64,000 bases of DNA from UBA4408 sp002389785 (GTDB lineage Bacteria > Bacteroidota > Bacteroidia > UBA4408): NCBI GenBank assembly GCA_035438985.1, contig DAORJK010000005.1, forward strand, positions 1 to 64,000, read 5' to 3'. The notes beneath the pieces were generated by a model. The model saw only the letters and a program-made list of their open reading frames with translations. It was not told the DNA's origin and searched no databases. Both the position numbers and the translations under genes were made by a program. Shown here piece by piece: positions 35,401 to 43,091 of the stretch; the stretch's first letter is position 1, and each line of letters starts with the position of its first letter.

Positions 35401-37727
35401 CTCCTATTAATACAGCCTGCGTTACTGCAACTTCATTATCATGGTCAGCTGCAAGTAACTTCCCACAAGGGTATACTTTGTATTTCGGTACCGACGGAGG
35501 AGGTGTTACCCCACCAATTGGTTTAATTAACGCTGCTGATTTAGGTAATGTTCTTAGTGTTGCGCTACCAGCTTTAAACCCTGCTACTACTTACTATTAT
35601 CAAATAGTTCCATACAATGGCAATGGTAATGCTACGGGTTGTGTAATTGGTTCATTTTTATCAGGAAGCTCAGTTGCTTTTACCCCAACTGTCGCAAACC
35701 CTTACATCCAAAATTTTGATGGAGTTACACAACCAAATATACCTTGCGGTATAACTAGAAGTGATGAAAATTTCCCTCAAGATGGATTTACTTGGGTTAC
35801 TACTAATTTAAAGTCAAGTACTGCTCCTAATTCAATGGGAATTAGTTATAACTCAAATAACAATACAGTTGCTAAAGACGATTGGTTCTATTCTGCACCA
35901 TTAAATTTAACTGCCGGTAAATTATACCGCGTGTATTTTAAATATGCTGCCAGCACTGCTGCTTTCCCTGAATCTTTTGAAGTGTTTATGAGCAATTCAC
36001 CTGATGCAAGTACCATGCTTACCACTTCTTCTGTGTATACCAAAAACAATATCACCAACATCACATTTATCAGCGATTCATCTGCTGATATTATTCCGGC
36101 AATTAGTTCGGTTTATTATGTTGGTTTCCATGCAAATAGCACAGCTGATCAGGATATACTTTTTATTGATGATTTGAAAGTAAAAACCATCCCGGTTGCT
36201 GGGCTACAACCAACTTCTTGTACAACAGTAAACAGTATGTATGATCCTATTTACTGCACTCCATATCCTGGAGCTACTAACTATAAATACAAAATCGAAA
36301 ATTTAGCTACCAGCTTTAGCTACGAATACACCCGTAACTTAGCATTAACAGATTTCCGATTAAAGTGGGCGCCTGGTGTACTCTTTAACACTGCTTACGA
36401 TGTATCAGTTTCGGCCTTTGCAAATGGAACTTGGACTGCTTATGGACCTGTATGTCAAGTTACTACAGGCGCATTCCCAACCACTAAACTTCAAACCGGT
36501 ACTTCATGCGGTGCAACTATTTCAACTTTATCGCAACAACTATTTTGTGATACCGTATCTGGAGCAGTTGACTATGAGTACAAAATTGTGAATGTTGCCC
36601 AAGCATACGATCACACTTGGAGAAGGATCACTAGCAATAATGACTACCGATTAAGCTGGGCATATTCGTCAACTCCATTTGTACAAGGTTTACCTTACGG
36701 TTATACTTACGATATTCAAGTAAGAGCACTTGTTGGAAAAACTAACGTATTACCGGGGGAATGGGGTACTTTTGGACCAGTTTGTCAAGTAACCGTATTA
36801 GGAACTCCTACTACTCAAGTAACAGGTGCTACTTGTGGTCAAACTTTAGCGGCATTTAATAGCTATATGAATTGCATACCTGTAGCAGGTGCAACAGATT
36901 ATGAGTGGAGAGTAAGTAATACTACGTTAGGTTACTCTCAATCAGGTACACGTACTAACTCAAGTACTAATTACCGTCTTGATTGGTTACCGGGTGCAGG
37001 TGGTGGAATTAGATATGGTACTACTTACGATGTTGAAGTGAGAGCTAAAGTTGGAGGAGTGTTTGGAAATTATGGTACAATTTGTCAAATTACTACACCT
37101 GCATCTCCATTAACTTCATTACAACCTGCTTATTGCAGCAATTACGCATTACCTACCTTTAGTTCACAGGTATTTTGTGTAGCTGTTCCGGGAGCAACAA
37201 ATTACAGGTATCATATCACCGGTCCTTTGGGATACGATAAAACATTTACTCGTAATTTAAGTTCAAACGACTGGAGATTTAATTGGACACTTTTATCTCC
37301 TCCTAACCAAAATATGATTGCAAACCAAACTTACACAGTAGAAGTTGCATCTTATGCAGGTGGAGTATGGAGCGCTTATGGAACTCCTTGTACTATTGCA
37401 ACACCATTGGTGGTGCCACGTTATGGAAGCTTTATTGATGAAAATCCAATGAATTCTGTAACAAGCGAATTAAGTCTTTCTGTAATGCCTAATCCTGCAA
37501 AAGCAAATGACTTATCACTGGTAATCGATGGAATTGCTACTTCTACCAGCAATATTGAATTCACTATTTATAACTTATTAGGTAAAAAAGTATACGCTGC
37601 TACTGTAACAACCGATGAACAAAGCCGATTAGTGCTACGTCCGGAGACACAGTTAGCTCCAGGTGTATACATGACCGAAGCAGTTGTTAATGGTAAAGTA
37701 CTTCGTCAAAAATTTGTTGTGGAGTAA
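32409..37727 (+). CDS. Giant multidomain T9SS-secreted adhesin-like protein
   Basis: This 1772-residue protein has a signal peptide (FLLLLAIISFSASSAFSQC). It includes Ig/Fn3-like segments (YKLTFGDNAPNY, YKIYLSTNLSD), a first choice-of-anchor-J/cleaved-adhesin-like module (LPFTEDFSSATFPPSCW ... LFLDNINVD), a GEVED module ending SMGSGEAEDYIINI and a second choice-of-anchor module (YIQNFDGVTQPNIP ... LFIDDLKVK). Four tandem ~100-residue repeats follow (residues ~1266-1665). The C-terminal type A sorting domain begins LSLSVMPNPAKAND and ends KFVVE. It is a surface or secreted protein, probably adhesive, without an enzyme motif. Confidence 0.85.
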   Translation: MKKINKRFLLLLAIISFSASSAFSQCVTQLLAPNGTSGNARAPIGGQRFERVHYLITAAEMAAAGFVNGDVLSDINWTYTGAASIPVTGNLALYFENTANTTNTKGTSWATAVGPMTNSRVSAAYTLPSTPNLNFTVPITSPFTYTGGGIYVAFEWSFPVGTLSTGTVVSCNTNLTSGLFGAGSNAALPTTLAASNFRPITGFAKAVPANDAKVEYIYQMGKLPLNYAVNSPMGAKITNVGTNTLTNVPVTLSISGANTFNPASVVIPTIAPCSSAVVNFATFTPTSLGSNSVSVTIPSDDNNSNNSKTVTQIVTANLYDTRTAGQVNTGGVGFNGGSGSFVGKFTTAIPAIINEVQVDFTSSGNSYRLGIYSDSSAGGPGHLIYTDAADRTTAVGTAFAAISPAVSVPAGTYYVGIRQTGTTNVGFQYSNESPIAANQFYFNSPQPEPFTGPWAEFNANALAFRLNIAVQFYIPAPPNCAISMAPADLSTGVCYGTNLTWNSGGGGPTGYKLTFGDNAPNYNNIANNLDLGNVNVYAPTSLASNTTYGWKIVPYNVDGDATGCAFQTFTTGTVTTLPFTEDFSSATFPPSCWSRSNSSVIFRAAASNAGLGIGSAQFDFFNAAIGNYDFTTPTFTATPAGYLLTFNYAYATFATEIDSLYIHTSTNGGTSYTSLIGLAGGPTGLLNTGGATTAAFTPTAGQWGIYQILLPTGTNKIRFRGASEFGNNLFLDNINVDAAPPLPGCAINQVPADLATNQARDLTLTWAAGVGGTPTSYKIYLSTNLSDVTTEAPAALVNTISGTSYTSPALLASTIYYWKIVPTNVTGSAAGCAVQSFTTGTLYNYCVPPHPAGCGTGNITNVSFESINNSSTCGGAAYTAYALTAQAPQGYSIPLSVTSDQSCIISCWIDYDQDGLFEASEWTQVSTSSTPNVASTVAIAIDPLATLGLTKMRIRTRFSGNQNGSGDACLSMGSGEAEDYIINIIAPPVTPPSCTTVTPINTACVTATSLSWSAASNFPQGYTLYFGTDGGGVTPPIGLINAADLGNVLSVALPALNPATTYYYQIVPYNGNGNATGCVIGSFLSGSSVAFTPTVANPYIQNFDGVTQPNIPCGITRSDENFPQDGFTWVTTNLKSSTAPNSMGISYNSNNNTVAKDDWFYSAPLNLTAGKLYRVYFKYAASTAAFPESFEVFMSNSPDASTMLTTSSVYTKNNITNITFISDSSADIIPAISSVYYVGFHANSTADQDILFIDDLKVKTIPVAGLQPTSCTTVNSMYDPIYCTPYPGATNYKYKIENLATSFSYEYTRNLALTDFRLKWAPGVLFNTAYDVSVSAFANGTWTAYGPVCQVTTGAFPTTKLQTGTSCGATISTLSQQLFCDTVSGAVDYEYKIVNVAQAYDHTWRRITSNNDYRLSWAYSSTPFVQGLPYGYTYDIQVRALVGKTNVLPGEWGTFGPVCQVTVLGTPTTQVTGATCGQTLAAFNSYMNCIPVAGATDYEWRVSNTTLGYSQSGTRTNSSTNYRLDWLPGAGGGIRYGTTYDVEVRAKVGGVFGNYGTICQITTPASPLTSLQPAYCSNYALPTFSSQVFCVAVPGATNYRYHITGPLGYDKTFTRNLSSNDWRFNWTLLSPPNQNMIANQTYTVEVASYAGGVWSAYGTPCTIATPLVVPRYGSFIDENPMNSVTSELSLSVMPNPAKANDLSLVIDGIATSTSNIEFTIYNLLGKKVYAATVTTDEQSRLVLRPETQLAPGVYMTEAVVNGKVLRQKFVVE
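36204..37410 (+). repeat. Four tandem ~300-bp coding repeats
   Basis: Units start near 36204, 36486, 36808 and 37114. Each encodes a TxC start, a CxxVxGAxxYxYxI core, an RNLxxxDxRxxW strand, a YDVxVxA strand and a final G.VCQVTT-like strand. The cysteines recur in register, suggesting disulfide-linked beta-sandwich modules. The DNA copies have diverged, so duplication is not recent. Confidence 0.8.
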
Positions 37728-37748
37728 TTAGCTATTCCTAACTAATGT

Positions 37749-37784
37749 AAAAAGGCGGCTCTTATAAAAGAGCCGCCTTTTTTT
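37749..37784. terminator. Strong bidirectional terminator
   Basis: AAAAAGGCGGCTCTT (37749-37763) and AAGAGCCGCCTTTTT (37768-37782) form a perfect 15-bp stem with a 4-nt loop. It is flanked by A and T runs, so it works on both strands. It separates the giant cargo gene from the convergent pdxH. Confidence 0.93.
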
Positions 37785-37799
37785 GTATTGCGCTGGAGC

Positions 37800-38441
37800 T
37801 TAAGGATTAAGTCTGGTAACAGTCCATTCCATATTTTGTAAACTATATGCAATTCGATCATGTAATCGACTTGGCCTACCTTGCCAAAATTCAAAATAAT
37901 CGGGAATAATTTTATAACCGCCCCAATGAGGTGGGCGTTGAATTTGTTGCTTTGCAAATTTTTCTGTGAAACTATCCACTTGCATTTCTAATTCGCTGCG
38001 GTTTGATATAGGTTTACTTTGTGCGGATGCCCATGCTCCAATCTGACTAGCTGTTGGGCGCGATAAAAAATACGCATCCGACTCTTCTTTACTTAATTTT
38101 TCGATTTTGCCTTCAATCCTTACTTGACGCTCTATTTGTTGCCAAAAAAAGTTCAAAGCAACTTGAGGATTTTTAAGCATATCATGACCTTTTTTACTTT
38201 CGTAATTGGTAAAAAAGTCAAAACCGCTTGTATCAAAATTTCGAAGTAAAACGATTCTTGAAGAAGGTCTTCCATTTTCAGAAACTGTAGCTAAGTTCAT
38301 AGCATGAGGTTCCGGTAATTCGGCATTTAAAGCTTCTTCAAACCATTTCTTAAATTGATAAAAAGGATTCAATTCAATTGCCCCGTCATCTAATGTTGAT
38401 TGGGCATATTCCTGACGCAGGTGTCTTACTTTTTCGTTCAT
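37800..38441 (-). CDS. pdxH: Pyridoxamine 5'-phosphate oxidase
   Basis: This 213-residue FMN enzyme oxidises PNP or PMP to pyridoxal 5'-phosphate. Family blocks are present in order: LRQEYAQSTLD, NLATVSENGRPSSRIVLLRN, FFTNYESKKGHDMLKNPQ, FWQQIERQVRIEGKIEKL, YFLSRPTASQIGAWASAQS, and the C-terminal FWQGRPSRLHDRIAY with the substrate-binding RPSRLHDR. Length and order match E. coli PdxH. It is probably monocistronic. Confidence 0.95.
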   Translation of the reverse strand: MNEKVRHLRQEYAQSTLDDGAIELNPFYQFKKWFEEALNAELPEPHAMNLATVSENGRPSSRIVLLRNFDTSGFDFFTNYESKKGHDMLKNPQVALNFFWQQIERQVRIEGKIEKLSKEESDAYFLSRPTASQIGAWASAQSKPISNRSELEMQVDSFTEKFAKQQIQRPPHWGGYKIIPDYFEFWQGRPSRLHDRIAYSLQNMEWTVTRLNP

Positions 38442-38724
38442 AAGTTTAACTTAGTTTATTGAAGAATTATAAAGCTATCATTAACTATCAAATACCTTGT
38501 GCTAAGTGATGGAATAAATGATTCTGCAAAGATGAAAATCTTATTTAGTTTCGATGCTGATTTTTCTCAGCAATTTTTTACTCAATAAACGATTAAAATC
38601 TACCGTTTACCCAAAAAGTAGAACCCAATTTTTTTTTCGGAGTTTAAGAACTAAAAATTAGCACCAATATTGTTAGGCTAAAACTAAAATCAAATTGTTT
38701 TCGTTATTATAAAAAATACTGACC

Positions 38725-39288
38725 ATGATTCAGAATAAATTAAAAGCAAAAAAAGGACGCCTTCTTATTTCAGAACCGACCTTAGCCGATTCGTATTTTA
38801 AACGCTCTGTTATAGTGCTTACCGAACATGGCGAAAATGGTAGCGTTGGATTTATTTTAAATAAAAAAACGGAGATGAAACTTAGCCATGCGATTGAAGA
38901 ATTTAGTGAATTTGATTTTCCTATCTACTTTGGAGGTCCGGTAAAACGCGACAATCTATTCTTTATTCACACGCTTGGATCCTTGGTGCCCGAAAGTCAT
39001 GAAATTTACGATGGATTGTTTTGGGGCGGAGATTTTGAAGCCCTTAAAAAATTAATATTAAGTGGAAAAGTGAAACAGGAGGAAGTAAAATTTTTCTTAG
39101 GATATTCAGGATGGGAACCTCATCAACTTAGCCGCGAAATGGAAGAACATTCTTGGTTTGTATCCCAATCAAACCAATCAATTATACTTCAACAAAGCGA
39201 TAAGGAATTATGGAGAGAGGTAATGAAAGCTATGGGGACAGAATTTGCTATGTTGAGTAATTTCCCTGATAATCCTTCGATGAATTAA
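38725..39288 (+). CDS. YqgE/AlgH family protein
   Basis: This 187-residue cytoplasmic protein matches the UPF0301/YqgE/AlgH family: KGRLLISEPTLADSYFKRSV near the N-terminus, then GSVGFILNKKTEMKL, YFGGPVKRDNLFFIH and KFFLGYSGWEPHQLSREM. In Pseudomonas AlgH is linked to alginate regulation, but the molecular function of the family is not settled. It stands alone between convergent or divergent neighbours. Confidence 0.88.
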   Translation: MIQNKLKAKKGRLLISEPTLADSYFKRSVIVLTEHGENGSVGFILNKKTEMKLSHAIEEFSEFDFPIYFGGPVKRDNLFFIHTLGSLVPESHEIYDGLFWGGDFEALKKLILSGKVKQEEVKFFLGYSGWEPHQLSREMEEHSWFVSQSNQSIILQQSDKELWREVMKAMGTEFAMLSNFPDNPSMN

Positions 39289-39365
39289 GTTTAAATGATT
39301 TATATAGCTCTGGCTGATTCTGTTTAGGATTGCTGGTATTTGATTCGAACAAGCTTTATTAATTT

Positions 39366-40226
39366 CTAAATAGAAGTAGTTAATTCATTAAGCATATTAC
39401 ATAGCTTTTTTGATGTAGAATTAAAGTAGCGTTTATTTTTATAGGAACCAATCCATTGAATACCTGTAATTGAATTGGTCAAAAAAACTTCATCCGCTCT
39501 AAGCATATCATTTGGCATTACTGCATGCTCATAACAGTTTAACTTGTAATTTTTAGCATTTGATAAAATTATTTTTCTCATTACTCCATCAACACATCCT
39601 TCTTCTAAAGATGGAGTATATAAAGCACCATTTATTACCAAAAAAACAGTGGAGCTAATAGCTTCACAAACATGGTTTTTATCATTTAGGATGATACAAT
39701 CATCAAATTTTTTCTCGATTTTATAAATGCCTGCCATAATGTACGGCAAACAATTATTCGTTTTAAAATTGGAAAGCAAGTGTAGTTGTTTTTTTATGTC
39801 GCTGAACAGTTCTACTGTTAAACCTTTTGTGTTTAACTCAAAATTATTTACAGAAAGGGCTTCTACTTCAATACAATAACCGGCCTTGTTGGTCATGGGT
39901 GCATACAAACCTCCTTCGAGGCGAAAAATCGTTAAGCGAATTTTAGCTCCCTGTGAAATTTTGTTTTTTTCAAGCAAAGTAAAAAGTTGACTTTCTAAAA
40001 AGTTGTCTTCTAACAAATCACTTATATCAATTTTAAGAAAATCACAAGCTTTAATGAGTCGTTCAAAATGGAATTTTAAGAAAGGGATTTTACCGCTTAT
40101 TACTCGAATCGTTTCAAAAATTCCATCACCATAGCGGAAAGATCTGTTTTTTGAAGTAAATACTTCGGTCCCTTCCAGAAATTGCTCTCCGTTTACTATA
40201 CAAAAAGTCTTACTTATTTCACTCAT
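39366..40226 (-). CDS. Class IV PLP-dependent aminotransferase / aminodeoxychorismate lyase-like
   Basis: This 286-residue fold-type IV PLP enzyme carries FRYGDGIFETIRVISGKIPF near residue 30 (typical of PabC/IlvE/Dat), FKTNNCLPYIMAGIYKIEK around the expected PLP-lysine region (Lys in NFKTNN), and VFLTNSITGIQWIG at the C-terminus. Aminodeoxychorismate lyase (PabC, folate synthesis) is the most likely role because pabA lies about 2 kb upstream on the same strand. Branched-chain or D-amino-acid aminotransferase remains possible. It follows the rhomboid gene with a 3-bp gap. Confidence 0.75.
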   Translation of the reverse strand: MSEISKTFCIVNGEQFLEGTEVFTSKNRSFRYGDGIFETIRVISGKIPFLKFHFERLIKACDFLKIDISDLLEDNFLESQLFTLLEKNKISQGAKIRLTIFRLEGGLYAPMTNKAGYCIEVEALSVNNFELNTKGLTVELFSDIKKQLHLLSNFKTNNCLPYIMAGIYKIEKKFDDCIILNDKNHVCEAISSTVFLVINGALYTPSLEEGCVDGVMRKIILSNAKNYKLNCYEHAVMPNDMLRADEVFLTNSITGIQWIGSYKNKRYFNSTSKKLCNMLNELTTSI

Positions 40227-40229
40227 ACA

Positions 40230-40853
40230 TTATCTGCTAAACCACTCTCCTATTTGGTAAATAAAATTAACAGCAATATTTTTATTTAATAATATACAAA
40301 ACATTATTCCAAACAAAGCTCCAAAAAAATGTGCATCATGTCCTATTGAATCGCTGCCTTTTTGCGCCATGTAATAACTATAGATTAAATAGGCTATGCC
40401 GAAAACAACAGCCGGAAACTGAACAGGTATAAACAGCAATCCCATTGGGGCCAGTGGGTCAAATAAAATACTTGCAAAAACGATTGCCGAAATTGCTCCC
40501 GATGCCCCAACAGCATTATAATAGGGATGATTTTTATGTTTTTCGAAGCTGGGAATTACACTTGTAAAAACCGCTCCAACATAGAGTAGTATATAAAACA
40601 GTGTTGCTTTCTCCTGAAAATACTGTTCAAAAAAATATTCAACCCAAGGTCCGAAACTGTACAATACGTACATATTTACGAATAAATGAAGCATATCGGC
40701 ATGCACAATTCCATAACTAAAGAATCGAAAAAAGTGTTTGCTATGATTAATCTGATAAGCATTAAAACGCAATTGATGCATCCAGTTCTCGTTGTTTAAA
40801 GCAATCAAGGATACCATGCTGGTTAAAATAATTATGACAATTGAAATACTCAT
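40230..40853 (-). CDS. Rhomboid-family intramembrane serine protease
   Basis: This 207-residue membrane protein has about six TM segments. It shows the catalytic serine motif VGASGAISAIVFAS, the histidine partner in SIGHDAHFFGALFG, and the conserved HxxxNM-like segment HADMLHLFVNMYVLYSFG in TM2. It is a predicted active rhomboid protease cleaving membrane-protein substrates in the inner membrane. It is co-directional with and 3 bp before the class IV aminotransferase gene. Confidence 0.88.
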   Translation of the reverse strand: MSISIVIIILTSMVSLIALNNENWMHQLRFNAYQINHSKHFFRFFSYGIVHADMLHLFVNMYVLYSFGPWVEYFFEQYFQEKATLFYILLYVGAVFTSVIPSFEKHKNHPYYNAVGASGAISAIVFASILFDPLAPMGLLFIPVQFPAVVFGIAYLIYSYYMAQKGSDSIGHDAHFFGALFGIMFCILLNKNIAVNFIYQIGEWFSR

Positions 40854-41024
40854 GCTTGATTTAATATGTAGTTGGTAAATGCTACCTGTACTTCCGATTT
40901 GTTTTTACACTCATTGCCTTTTAATTCCTTTGCCCTTAATAAAATTTGACCCATTTGTAAAGTTTTAAGCTTCAGTGTTAGCGCATGCGCTTTTATTCAT
41001 GTAAGTTTTCTAACTTGATTGTTA

Positions 41025-41387
41025 CTACTTTAGTGTAATTGTATCTGATGAACCTGGAAAATTATATTTACCTGATTCATCAGGTTCAAAGCGGTAACAT
41101 TGATGAATTGCATTTAAGTTAAGTTTGCCATATATATGTGGATATAAAATACTTCCTCCGGAGGTATTTTCATAGATAGTTTTTGCTTCTATTTTGGCGC
41201 TTTCTAACTCTAATAAACATAAATCCCGTTTATTTATAAATATTCGGTTTGCTGTATTAATAAGTTCTTCCTGTGTTGAGCAATGCAGAAAACCTTCCGA
41301 ATTCAAAGAATCGGCTTGGTAGTATCCAATTTTAAAAGCAAGTAGCAGATCCTTTTTTAATGCAATGTGATAAATATACTTGTGCAT
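41025..41387 (-). CDS. DUF952-domain protein
   Basis: This 120-residue protein opens with YIYHIALKKDLLLA and contains SEGFLHCSTQEELINTANRI, which mark the DUF952 family. The fold is related to the ADP-ribosyltransferase-like domains, but activity is not established. It lies downstream of the CHAP-like gene with a 32-bp gap on the same strand, so it may be the tail of the pabA operon. Confidence 0.8.
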   Translation of the reverse strand: MHKYIYHIALKKDLLLAFKIGYYQADSLNSEGFLHCSTQEELINTANRIFINKRDLCLLELESAKIEAKTIYENTSGGSILYPHIYGKLNLNAIHQCYRFEPDESGKYNFPGSSDTITLK

Positions 41388-41419
41388 AGTTCAATTTTGT
41401 TACACTAAAAACGAGGTTT

Positions 41420-41893
41420 TTACATTTTTTTTTGAGGTCGATAAAATTCCATTTTACCACTTACTTTATTTTTATAATTCAGTTCATCGAGTTGAACAAG
41501 TTTTTTTCCATTTACATTTTGTTCGGCAACCAATAAAACTCCATTCTTTTTTACTTCCATTACAATTGCAGTATGTTTAGGGAAAGTCCAAGTTTCTCCA
41601 TTTTTGTTTTTGATTTTTACCTTCGAAAATTGCACTAAGTCACCCGGAAAAATTGATTGCTTTTCAGGATTGTACAACTTACCAAAGTTGGTTGGAAACT
41701 TCCAATCGGCATTGTTTCTTGTAAGTGCTTGATTTGCCAAATCCCAACATTCGCCTCGATCAACCTTTTTACCAATTACAGAGTGAACATAGGTAACAAT
41801 TTGTTTATTAAGTTCAGGGATACTGTCAGAGACTTGCCCAAAAACAACTTGAGAATACAAAAGCATCAGATTCAAATTCAAAAGCAATTTCAT
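41420..41893 (-). CDS. Secreted CHAP/NlpC-like cysteine peptidase or amidase
   Basis: This 157-residue protein has a signal peptide (LLLNLNLMLLYSQVVFGQ). The mature part resembles a small CHAP/NlpC-P60 fold: a Cys in DRGECWDLANQALT (about residue 49) as nucleophile and a His in TFPKHTAIVMEV (about residue 106) as base. It could be a peptidoglycan amidase, but the match is by motif only. It follows the GNAT gene by 4 bp in the pabA operon. Confidence 0.55.
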   Translation of the reverse strand: MKLLLNLNLMLLYSQVVFGQVSDSIPELNKQIVTYVHSVIGKKVDRGECWDLANQALTRNNADWKFPTNFGKLYNPEKQSIFPGDLVQFSKVKIKNKNGETWTFPKHTAIVMEVKKNGVLLVAEQNVNGKKLVQLDELNYKNKVSGKMEFYRPQKKM

Positions 41894-41897
41894 CTTC

Positions 41898-42389
41898 TTA
41901 ATTAGCTTTTTTAATCATAAAAAAATCATTCATATAATAACCCTCTCCAAAATGATTGTCAACAACTTCAACAATTTTAAAACCCATTTTAAAATAAAAA
42001 TTGACGGATTTAAAATTCTGCCGATTTACATACAATTGAATATCCGATTTTGGATAATTCGAAAAAACGATTTCGAAAATTTGTTTACCCAAACCAAGAA
42101 AGCGTTGTTCTTGCAATATATAAAATTTGTTTAGCATTAGTCTATTTTCAGATTCCATACTAATTGCGATATATCCAAGAGGCTTATCATTTATGTATGC
42201 AACAAAATAAGTATGTTGTGTTGATTTAATTTCTTGCAGCAATTTTTCGGAAGAATACATTTTTGCTAACATGTATTCTATTTGTTGCTTGCTGATAATG
42301 TCACTATAATGTTGTCTCCAGATTGATTCTGACAATTGTTGTATTAGTGGAATATCTTCAGGTGTAGCCTTTTTAAGTACTATATTCAT
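41898..42389 (-). CDS. GNAT-family N-acetyltransferase
   Basis: This 163-residue acetyltransferase has a GNAT fold: N-terminal IVLKKATPEDIPLIQQLSE, the strand-turn KPLGYIAISME, the acetyl-CoA loop FYILQEQRFLGLGKQIFE, and NFYFKMGFKIVEV at the C-terminus. The acetyl-CoA motif (QRFLGLGKQ) fits the usual RxxGxG/A pattern. The substrate is unknown. It sits between pabA (11-bp gap) and the CHAP-like gene. Confidence 0.8.
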   Translation of the reverse strand: MNIVLKKATPEDIPLIQQLSESIWRQHYSDIISKQQIEYMLAKMYSSEKLLQEIKSTQHTYFVAYINDKPLGYIAISMESENRLMLNKFYILQEQRFLGLGKQIFEIVFSNYPKSDIQLYVNRQNFKSVNFYFKMGFKIVEVVDNHFGEGYYMNDFFMIKKAN

Positions 42390-42400
42390 ACCTTATGAGA

Positions 42401-42967
42401 TTAAGTTAAAATCCAGTTTTTTAGTAATTGTTCTCCATATTCAGTTAAAATTGATTCGGGATGAAATTGCACTCCAACCAACTTTAAGTATCGGTGCCGA
42501 ATTGCCATGCAATTTTGATGGTTGTCGATGGCTGTAAGTTCAAGTGTTTCCGGTAACGAGTTTGTATCGACTATCCATGAATGATATCTACCTGTTAAAA
42601 AAGTCTCTGGAATTCCTTCAAAAATAGTGTCCTTCATCAATTGAATCGTTGGTATAGCAACACCGTGATAAACGGTATTTAAATTTACTAATCTTGCGCC
42701 AAAAAATTGTGCCAAGGCTTGGTGCCCTAAGCAAACTCCTAAAATGCTTTTGGTAGTGTAGGTTAAGCGAATAACTTCCATAAGTTTTCCCGAACTTTCA
42801 GGCAATCCCGGACCCGGAGATAGGACTATTTTATCATATTGAGGTAAACTTGCTAAGTTAATTTCATCATTTCGTACAACCACTATCTCGCAATCACACA
42901 CTTTTTGAATCAAGTGTTGCAGATTATAAGTAAATGAATCGTAATTGTCGAGAAGTAACAGTTTCAT
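42401..42967 (-). CDS. pabA: Aminodeoxychorismate / anthranilate synthase glutamine amidotransferase subunit
   Basis: This 188-residue class I glutamine amidotransferase starts LLLDNYDSFTYNLQHLIQ and contains KIVLSPGPGLPESSGKL, the catalytic Cys motif SILGVCLGHQALAQFFGA, and the catalytic His-Glu in VGVQFHPESILTEYG. PabA and TrpG cannot be separated from sequence alone. A class IV aminotransferase (possible PabC) is close by, but no PabB or TrpE homologue is in the window. It leads a minus-strand operon. Confidence 0.88.
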   Translation of the reverse strand: MKLLLLDNYDSFTYNLQHLIQKVCDCEIVVVRNDEINLASLPQYDKIVLSPGPGLPESSGKLMEVIRLTYTTKSILGVCLGHQALAQFFGARLVNLNTVYHGVAIPTIQLMKDTIFEGIPETFLTGRYHSWIVDTNSLPETLELTAIDNHQNCMAIRHRYLKLVGVQFHPESILTEYGEQLLKNWILT

Positions 42968-43091
42968 GAATTAATAAAATCGCTGAATTTAGTAAAAAGT
43001 TTAGCATCCCACTTTTAAGCTACATTGAAATTAATTTTATATTCGTATCAATTTGTTCATCAACAAATCACTTACTAAATAAGGTCAAGCT

